NCBI GenBank assembly: GCA_003645085.1
Contig: QNEE01000007.1
Coordinates: 1-32,389, forward strand
DNA: 32,389 nucleotides
Source: a bacterium
Lineage (GTDB): Bacteria > UBP14 > UBA6098
Direction: 5' to 3'
The position numbers and the translations under genes are program-made. Positions 1-8,800 of this stretch are shown one piece after another; the stretch's first letter is position 1, and every line of letters starts with the position of its first letter. The notes under the pieces were generated by a model. The model worked only from the letters and a program-made list of their open reading frames with translations, searched no databases and was not told where the DNA came from.

Positions 1-13
1 AAATTAGAATAAT

Positions 14-646
14 ATGAAATTCGACCCGGAAACGAAAAAATTCGTAGCGGCCTTCATTATTATGGCGGTTTTTTCCGCTATGACGCGATTTACGGCCGGC
101 TATATCCTCGCCGGCGTTTTCGTTATTCTGGCACTTTTCTCGCTGTATTTTTTCCGCGACCCGGATAGAAATACCCCCGAAGACGAATCGCTACTCGTTT
201 CGCCCGCCGACGGCAAAGTCGTATTTGTCGGGAAATACGACGACCCGGCATTCGGAAAATCGCTGAGAATCGGTATATTTATGAGTATTTTCGATATCCA
301 CATTAATCGGTCCCCATGTAGCGGCGTTGTCGAACTTCTCGAATATGTCGAAGGCGGGTTCGGCTACGCGGGGAATCCTAACGCTTTCGGAAAGAACGAA
401 CGACAGGTAATTTTTATAACGAACGAACACTGCCCGATAATAGTCCACCAGATTGCTGGGATGGTCGCACGGCGAATTGTCTGCCGCGTATCGGAAGGTC
501 AGAATCTCGAGTGCGGCGAGAGAATAGGCATTATCCGCTTCGGGAGTCGCGTGGAAACTATCGCACCTTTTGATAAGGTCGAAACTCTAGTTAAGGTAGG
601 TGATAGGGTAAAATGCGGAACGACACCAATCGCAAGATGGGTATAA
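14..646 (+). CDS. psd: Phosphatidylserine decarboxylase, short (archaeal-type/PSD-A) form
   Basis: 210-aa ORF; motifs FFRDP, SPADGKV, FMSIFDIHINRSP and C-terminal RFGSRVE (Gly-Ser self-cleavage site giving the pyruvoyl group); hydrophobic N-terminus. Confidence 0.95.
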   Translation: MKFDPETKKFVAAFIIMAVFSAMTRFTAGYILAGVFVILALFSLYFFRDPDRNTPEDESLLVSPADGKVVFVGKYDDPAFGKSLRIGIFMSIFDIHINRSPCSGVVELLEYVEGGFGYAGNPNAFGKNERQVIFITNEHCPIIVHQIAGMVARRIVCRVSEGQNLECGERIGIIRFGSRVETIAPFDKVETLVKVGDRVKCGTTPIARWV

Positions 647-1389
647 AAAGATTCGCGCCGGCGATTCCGGGGTTTTTCACATTCGGAAACCTCGTGTGCG
701 GTTTTTTTGCACTATTGCACACTATGGGACCAAAACCGGAGAACGCCGCCTGGTTTATATTCCTCGGAGCTTTCCTCGACCTTCTCGACGGCAAACTAGC
801 CAGGCTAACCAGAGGCGCCACCCGAATAGGCATACAACTCGACAGCCTGGCCGACTTTATGACGTTCGGCGTGGCACCGGTGGCGCTTATGCACTCGGTC
901 GGCCTTTTTACACTGCGCGACTGGAAACTCGCCGTAGGTATATTATATCTTTTCGCGAGCGCTTTCAGATTGGCGCGTTTTAATGTCTCGGCGAAACTCG
1001 AAGGGGCAAACCATTTTTACGGTCTCCCTACACCTTGCGCGGCGATTGCCGTAGCCGGCGGAATATTATTTATTAAAAAGGTCTGGCCCCCGGTTTACGG
1101 AACCGGTGCGCTCGGCAGTGTGGCCGTTTTAGCGTGGCTGATGGTCTCCAATGTCAGATATCCAAAGTGGTTTCCGAAAACCGACCTATCGAAAGGGGTG
1201 AAATCGCTCTTAATAATTCCCTTATTTATAGTCATTTTAGCGTTGATTTTGTTTCCTGTATATACTATATATCCTCTAATCGTCATTTATATTATTGTCG
1301 GACTAATTCGCGAACTTATTTATACTCTGTCACGTCGGACGGCACGGACTTTAGAAAGCGAGGATAACGATGAAATACTATCGGGCTAA
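613..1389 (+). CDS. pssA: CDP-diacylglycerol--serine O-phosphatidyltransferase; start may be the internal ATG at 637
   Basis: CDP-alcohol phosphatidyltransferase motif DGKLARLTRGATRIGIQLDSLAD (DGxxAR...G...D...D); multiple TM segments; adjacent to psd. Confidence 0.94.
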   Translation: MRNDTNRKMGIKRFAPAIPGFFTFGNLVCGFFALLHTMGPKPENAAWFIFLGAFLDLLDGKLARLTRGATRIGIQLDSLADFMTFGVAPVALMHSVGLFTLRDWKLAVGILYLFASAFRLARFNVSAKLEGANHFYGLPTPCAAIAVAGGILFIKKVWPPVYGTGALGSVAVLAWLMVSNVRYPKWFPKTDLSKGVKSLLIIPLFIVILALILFPVYTIYPLIVIYIIVGLIRELIYTLSRRTARTLESEDNDEILSG

Positions 1390-1624
1390 AGTTACGGTCA
1401 GGAAAACCGAAACCGTCGCCGACCCGGAAGGCAAAACTATCTCGGAGGCACTATCGAGGCTCGGTTATCAGAACATAAAAAGTGTGCGGTCGGGTAAGGT
1501 TTTTTTTCTCGAGCTTGAGGCCGAAGATAAAGCTGCCGCCGAAACTCTACTTGAAACCGTCTCCCGCGATATCCTATCCAATCCGATAATCGAAAAATTC
1601 GCGTTCGAGATAGAGGAGATTTGA
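1370..1624 (+). CDS. purS: Phosphoribosylformylglycinamidine synthase subunit PurS
   Basis: 84 aa; PurS-like KVTVRKTETVADPEGKTISEALSRLGY...VRSGK; immediately upstream of purQ. Confidence 0.93.
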   Translation: MKYYRAKVTVRKTETVADPEGKTISEALSRLGYQNIKSVRSGKVFFLELEAEDKAAAETLLETVSRDILSNPIIEKFAFEIEEI

Positions 1625-2334
1625 TGCGTGCGGCGGTTATAGTTTTTCCCGGCAGCAATTGCGACCGCGACACCTACTGGGCGGTAGAACACGCCCTCGG
1701 CGAAAGCGCCGAATTTGTCTGGCACAGGGACACGAGCTTGTCCGGATTCGACCTTGTAATTTTACCCGGCGGATTTTCCTATGGCGATTATCTTCGGACG
1801 GGCGCATTTGCGAGTTTTAGCCCGGTTACGAAAGCGATTAAATCCTTTGCAGAAAACGGCGGATTGGTCCTGGGAATCTGTAACGGCTTTCAGGTGCTTC
1901 TCGAGTGCGGTCTATTGCCCGGCGCTATGATTCCGAACGACCATCTCAGGTTTATCTGTAGCGACGTTCTTATTCGCACCGAACGAACCGACACACCTTT
2001 CTCCAATGAGGCCGAAACCGGGCAGGTTCTGCGAATTCCGGTAGCGCATTTCGAGGGGAACTATTTTGCGGATAAAACCGTTCTGGACAGAATCGAGGCT
2101 AACAATCAGGTGCTTTTTCGCTATTCGGATAGCAATGGAAATGTCTCGGCCGAAACCAACCCCAACGGCAGCGCGAACAATATCGCAGGCCTAATCAACG
2201 AACGTGGAAACGTTGTCGGAATGATGCCTCACCCGGAAAGAGCCAGCGAGGAAGTGTTAGGTTCCACCGACGGTATGGTTATATTTAAGAGTATTTTGCG
2301 GTATGTCGAAGAGAAGGCGGTATCCAATGTCTGA
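1624..2334 (+). CDS. purQ: Phosphoribosylformylglycinamidine synthase subunit PurQ (class I glutamine amidotransferase)
   Basis: AAVIVFPGSNCDRDTYWAVE, LPGGFSYGDYLRTGA, LGICNGFQVL (nucleophile Cys), GMMPHPERASE; ATG at 1624 overlaps purS stop (TGATG); ORF track starts at TTG 1621. Confidence 0.96.
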   Translation: MRAAVIVFPGSNCDRDTYWAVEHALGESAEFVWHRDTSLSGFDLVILPGGFSYGDYLRTGAFASFSPVTKAIKSFAENGGLVLGICNGFQVLLECGLLPGAMIPNDHLRFICSDVLIRTERTDTPFSNEAETGQVLRIPVAHFEGNYFADKTVLDRIEANNQVLFRYSDSNGNVSAETNPNGSANNIAGLINERGNVVGMMPHPERASEEVLGSTDGMVIFKSILRYVEEKAVSNV

Positions 2335-2596
2335 GGTCAGACATAAATTCGCGGTAGTCTTTCTCGCGGTAGTCGTGGGGATACTCGTCGGCGCGCTTCT
2401 AACCGAAATACTAACCTTTATCCTCCCAACGGGTGTCGTGAAAACGTTTTTTATGAAGGAGGTCGGATTCGGCTTCGACCCCGTGCATATCGACCTCGCA
2501 TTACTTGAGTTTACGTTCGGTTTTACGTTCCATTTTAATTTCATAGCTATTATCGCAGTTGCACTTACGGTCTACTACTTCAAGTGGTGGCTTTAG
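2327..2596 (+). CDS. Small membrane protein, DUF4321-like
   Basis: MSEVRHK start at 2327 overlaps purQ stop; two hydrophobic segments; VGFGFDPVHIDLALLEFTFGFTFHFNF resembles DUF4321 from memory. Confidence 0.7.
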   Translation: MSEVRHKFAVVFLAVVVGILVGALLTEILTFILPTGVVKTFFMKEVGFGFDPVHIDLALLEFTFGFTFHFNFIAIIAVALTVYYFKWWL

Positions 2597-2644
2597 GTTA
2601 AGTGTTGAGGTCGTTGAGTAAAATGAAAATAAGAAAAAAAGTAG

Positions 2645-2672
2645 TTGACATTGCGCCAATACTCTCTATATT
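2645..2672 (+). promoter_or_regulatory. Putative sigma70-like promoter upstream of the first giant secreted protein
   Basis: TTGACA (2645-2650), 16-bp spacer, TATATT (2667-2672), preceded by an A-rich tract. Confidence 0.6.
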
Positions 2673-2821
2673 GTTCTAAAACGGATTAGCTATGTCGGTT
2701 TGTGTTTTACCACAGATAAACTTGCTAATTCATTGTTATTTAATAATTTGAAAACGAAAAAACCTCGATTTAAGAACGGCAACTTCAAAACCAAATTCTC
2801 TTTAGAGGGAAAGGAGACACC

Positions 2822-5800
2822 ATGAGAAAGTCACTTCTGGTCGGTCTACTTATGGTTTTCATTGCGGTCGGTGCGATGGCCAATGTCTATACGGACCGCG
2901 CAGTAACCGCTATGGAGTATGTTACCAACCCGGTTAACGGGATGTATCATCAAACGGAGGGCCTGGTTTGGATTAACACGGACCCGACTAACGCCGCGGC
3001 TCCCGCCGTGGATAACCAGAGTCCCGCTTATCTCGGAGCTTATTTCTGGACAACCGCCGGTCTTCTCGCCGGTATGAACGCGACCGATGTCAATGTGCCT
3101 TATGCGCATAATGCAATCGAACGCGTGTTCATCAACAATTTCGATTTCGGCGAGGATATCACTTTTGCAGGCGGAATCGAACCCTGGTATAGCGAATCCA
3201 CGACTATCGGCGGATGGACGGTCGATAGTCTGCTTATGGCAGACGCGCAGATACCGTGGCGTTTCGACCCAACGATGAGCTTCGCCGCTTCCGCCTCCGA
3301 TGTTTATCTCGAACGCGTTCTCTGGGCAACCTATTTCCTGACTCTCTGCGATAACATCGAATACTCGCAGTATATTGCTCGCGTTTTACGCGGCATTCGG
3401 AACAACCCAACCTATTACAACAGCACCAACGGCGCTATCAAATACAACGGCGTCGATAACACTTACCTGACCGCCCTCTGGGGTTTAGTTCTCGAAAGCT
3501 ATATGCGTTCGTTCGAGAGTTATCCCGTTCTGCGTCCCGGTTATATTCCGATAGAACCTCCTCCGACAGATTATGATTGGAGCGAGGAATCCGAGGGCGC
3601 GTGGCTTTTCGTTATGACAATGCTCGATTACTATTTCGGCTCCCAACTACCATCGTGGTGGTCGAGTTACTGGTGCCCCGAAAGTGACCGTTCTCCTATG
3701 GACCCGGCTCGCGGACTCGAACGCTGGGAGTATCTGCCGGTTATGATGTTCGCGGCTGCGCACGGCGAAATCGACACGGCTAATGGTTTATGGGATAATC
3801 ATATGGACGACGTAGGAGTGAACACGTGGCGCAACGATGTTAGAGACTATTTCAGGCAGGGGGCCATCTGGAACGGCAGCCGCGGTTATTATGCTCCGTT
3901 ACATAGGCGGCCTGCGATTTACGTATTCTATGAACTCGGCCAGATGGAGATGTATCGCGCGACATTGGATACCCAGTATATTAACCGAATTCTCAACGTT
4001 GAAGATAATCGATTCAACTCTACTTATTGGACCGGGGATTTCTGGGACCAGTCCCCATCGCGTCACGGCACACCTATGTGGAACGGTCTTCACGCCTGGG
4101 TTCTCGCCCATCTGCCGAATATAGAAATAGTCGGTATCGAGAGCAACCTGCCCAGCGAAGGCCCTCTGCCGTATGATTACTCGGCCAATACGGGGCAGGA
4201 CCACGTAGTTACGGTCTGGGTTGCGAACAACGGACTCGTTCCCATCGACTCGCTGCTTATGACAGTCAACGAGGATTACGCCGGCGGCAGCCGCACAGGC
4301 GCGGTGTATTGCCCGTTGATAAACCCCGGCGAGGTTGTAGGCGTTACTTACGACATTGGCGGCCCCGGTCTCCCCGGCGACCATAATATCTACGCGACCT
4401 TTATGGACGAGCCGTGGGTAGCCGGTTATACCGTGGTCGACAGCGACCTGGTAATCGATGTGCAAACGCCGGTCGCTATCGATATGATAGCGACTATCGG
4501 CGACCCCGTTACCGCTCCCAACAGCCCGCTCGTCTCGCGCCTAAGCGAATTCAATATCGAGGTTCAAATCCAGAACAACGGCGGTAGCACAATCCGCGAA
4601 CTCGAACTCGACCTCAGTCAGAGCAGCCCTTACGGCCTCGCTTTCACGTTCACAACCGGAACGCACTTCGACGGTGTAGTCGATATCCCCGGCGGGACTA
4701 CCGGCAGTATTTACTTCCCGGTGGTCGCGCCCGCGGACGTCGGTGCCGCGTTAGGCGACGATATTTTAGTCGAGGTGGACCTAGTGGACGCTATCGACGA
4801 GAATACCCGTCTTTCGGTTCCTCCGGGAGATATAGTGATAACCGACGACGAGGAATATTTCGATATTCAACACAGAGCCTGGCTCACACCGACCGGTTTC
4901 GGAACGACTACCGGCTGGGTTAACGCAACCGATATAGAACCTGTAACTGTTTGGTTCTCGAATTCGGCGGGTGATGTCGGAGAAGCCGACTCGCTCGATG
5001 TTTATTCCCATACATTAGAACTGATTTCGTCGGTCGTAACCGGAATCGGTGGAACCGACGCTCCATCCTTAATCGATGCGAGTGTAGCGGCAGGCGCCGC
5101 CGGCAGCGCGACTTTCGACCTGTTCAACGACGGCGCCAGCGAGAACGCGATTGTCGATGTCCATTATGTCGGCTACTACCACGACGGTAACAACGGCAAC
5201 GAGGCCTTCTCGCCGCATAGCCCGATGGACGTTACCTATGTAGGCTCACTCGGTATCGACGTTCTGTATCCCGACGCTCAGCCTCTCGCCCCGGCGGCGG
5301 GAACATTCTGGCCCCCCGACGATTGGGTAAGGGTCGAGGCCTGGGATAATCTCTCCGGCGTCGGTAGAGTAGAAATATTCGTTATGGACTTTGTCGGCGT
5401 CCAGTATTGGGATTTCACGACAGGCACCTGGGGCGCGACTCCCGACACGGTCGCACTCTCTTACTACGCTGCTTACGATGAATGGCGCGTCCAGCTCGTC
5501 AATCACCCGGCGGGCAACTGTGTTATGTTCGTTCTCTGCTGGGATAACGCCGGCAACCAGATGCCGCCGGAATATGTCCCGCTTGGAGATATCTACTACG
5601 GTCACATCGTAGAAATCGGCGCAGACCTCTGGCGCGGTGGGCCTCTGGCACCGGTCGACCCTCTTGCCGATTACGAATACGAATGCGATTGGAACTGGGT
5701 ATACGAATGTAGCGTCCTGGTTTTCAATCCCAACGGATTTACATTAAACAACGTCGAACTCGACCTGTTCAGCACATCCCCATATACCGGTATTGTCGAT

Positions 5801-8800
5801 TTGACCGGCGCGACGAGTATCGGCGCTTACGCAAGTATCTGGTATCGTTTCGAGGTTACCGAGCCGGGTTACACATTCAAAGATTCGCTCTATGCGCATA
5901 TCTCCGACGGAACCGACGCTGTCGGCAACCCGATAGGCGAACAGGTTACGGATAACGATTTCCGCGTATGGGTCGAGATGCCCGTCGATTTCGAGATTGT
6001 CGATGTCTGGATTGAACCCGAAAGCATCGAGGTCTGGATTGGCGACCCGACAGATACCGAAGAGGATACCGCTCTCGTGTCGCATTACCAAACCTTTGCG
6101 TATTACGCTACGTTCCGCAACAACGGCGAGGATGTAATCGACAGCGTCGAGGTCGCACCGTTCCAGAGTCATGGCTTTAACTCGATAATTACACCGACGG
6201 GGCCGTTTACTTATTACAATAAGGGCCAGGGCTGGACCGAAACGTTATTCTTCGGAGTTATAGCAGATACACTCGACCCCGGCATCAATCCAGAGCAATT
6301 CGACCAGTTTATGATGCTTATCTGGGACGATATCGGTTTCACCGCGCATAACCATCCGCCCGGCTACACTACAGGTCTGTCGACCATAACCGACGACCGC
6401 GCGCCAATCGGAATCCAGGAGCCCTCGCTTCTCGATGAATTCCTTATCTATACGGACGGAGATAGCAATTTCGTCTGGTTGAATATGACGAACACCGTCG
6501 CAGTCGAACTCGGATTGTGGAACCAGTGGGCAACCGCTGCAGGCACCCCGAAGACGGATAGAGCAGCAGCCGATAGAATAAACGACCCGGCCTACGACTG
6601 TATGTTGACCTTTATGGACCCAACCTACACGTGGAACGTAACGGAGGTCATCGACCGCGAGAACCCGATATATGTAACTTCGACGCTTGTAGAGCCGGGC
6701 GATAGCACGTATATAGGATGGGAAATCACATGGGACGGCACACCGCCGCCTTATGAAGGTGCGTTGAGAATATTCAGCGATATCGAATACGGCGACCAGA
6801 ATTGGCAGTCGCAGTTCGATTCTCGTTACAGCCCGGCAAATCGCTGGTTCTCGACCGACTATCTCGGTATCGACGTCTCGCGCCCGACCTGCGAAATTAT
6901 AGCTCCATACGACGGCGGTATGTATCCCGATTACCCCGAGACTATCCGGGTTCTCGCCGACGACGCGGTTTCCGGACTTGTCGAGGACAGCGTGAAGGTG
7001 CAATTCGAGAACCCTCTGGGCGAGATATGGAACGGCACCGACTGGTTCTCGGGAGATTGGTGGTTCACCGCTCATTATGATATCGCTCTCGGGCCGGATA
7101 CCTTCTGGTATGGTATCCCGACGCCGGACCTCGAGGGGTGTTACACCTACAGGGCTTATTCGTGGGACGTTGCCGGCAACCAGTCGCTTATCGACGAGGT
7201 CGATTTCATCTGGGACGCGACCGCGCCCAACAGCCATATAAACTATCCGTATAACGGGTATTACAGTTATACCGCCAATAACCCGTGGGACCAGGTTATC
7301 GAGGTCTGGGCGCTCGATGATACGACAAACGCGCCATACGAATGCGTTTCCCACGTCCGGAGCGTCTATGTCGCTATCCGCGACACGCTGCAGGATAAGT
7401 GGTGGAACGGCAGCGGATGGATAACCGCAGGAACCGCTTACTGGCTGCCATGCACTCCAACTTCCGACCCGGAAATCTGGGAATACCTCGGCTATACCGA
7501 TTCAGCGAGCGTTATTCTCGAGTTCTACTGCTATGCAAGGGATTCCGCAGGGAACCTCTTTGCTCCGGACGACACGCTACAGTATGTCCGAGTCGACGAG
7601 ATAAAACCGAACAGCGTCCTTACCGACCAGACGTTTGCCGAACTACCCGCTTTGGTAACCTGCAATCTGACGGACTGGAACACATTGATGGACGGGAAAA
7701 TCTGGGGTTACGCCGCGGATTCTATCACGAGAGTGGATTCGGTTAAATATTCTATCTGGGAGAGTCTCTCTGATATGCACTGGAATGGCTCGGTATTTGT
7801 GAGCAGCCCGGACGATATCTGGCTCGAACCGGATGAATACAACAAAGGCGGCGGCTGGTTCTCATCGACGACCCATCCCAATCCGGGTATCGCAGTCGAT
7901 TTCGACGACACGCTCTGGTGGCGCAACGATTGGACTCCGCCCGATTACGGTTACTATCGAATCCGCAGTATGTGCTGGGATGATATGTGGCACGAGGAAC
8001 CCGGGTTCGACTCGCAAAACGAGAAATGGGTAATATACGATAACTGCCCGCCGGTAATCCATCCGAGATTCCCGGAGGCAGGCGGTATATATTATATCGG
8101 CGACTGGCACGATAGCCTTGTCGTATTCGCTTATGATAGTTGCGGATATTTGCTCGACGAGGTCGATTCGGTCAAGCTCTGGATTACGGATGCCGCCGGT
8201 AATTATTGGGGTTTGCACCCGTTCTTCCTGATGTGGGGTTGGTGGCCTATGCCGCTTTCGGTCTATGCTACTCCTATCGCCGGCGAGACCGGTCTGTGGC
8301 AATACCGTTATCCCGGACTTATTACTGCGGCAGGCTCTTATACTATGTTTGTCAGGGCTTATGACCAGGCCGGCAACATCGGGCTTAACGCCTGGGGCTG
8401 GACGATTACCGTTACGGGCGCATATCTGACAATAGAGAATGTCGAACCGGACCCCTTCTTCGTGGATGAACACTGGCATTGCCGCGTTGTCGCGTGGCAC
8501 CATCCGGGAGTCGTGGATACGAACTTCGCCGCGGAACTGGTATTCGGCAATACTATGCCCGACCCATTGGACTTCGAGATACTCACACCGGGGCCGTATT
8601 ATACCTATCGCGGCACGTTGGATGTCGAGTGTGTCGGATACGAACCGATACTCGGCCTCGAGGTGTTCGTAGACGCCCCCACGACAACATTACCGAGAGC
8701 ATCCACAGAACCGATAGACATTATCGCAACCCCAGACGACGATATTGCGGGCTATGTGATGGATAACCCGTGCGACCAGGGTAACTGGTTGTGGATAGTC

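Noticed and set aside
6245-7354. Long antisense ORF (369 aa, -) inside giant 1
   Set aside because: Shadow ORF from biased codons of the sense gene; no recognisable domain, no SD, and it lies inside a clearly coding, domain-rich sense frame
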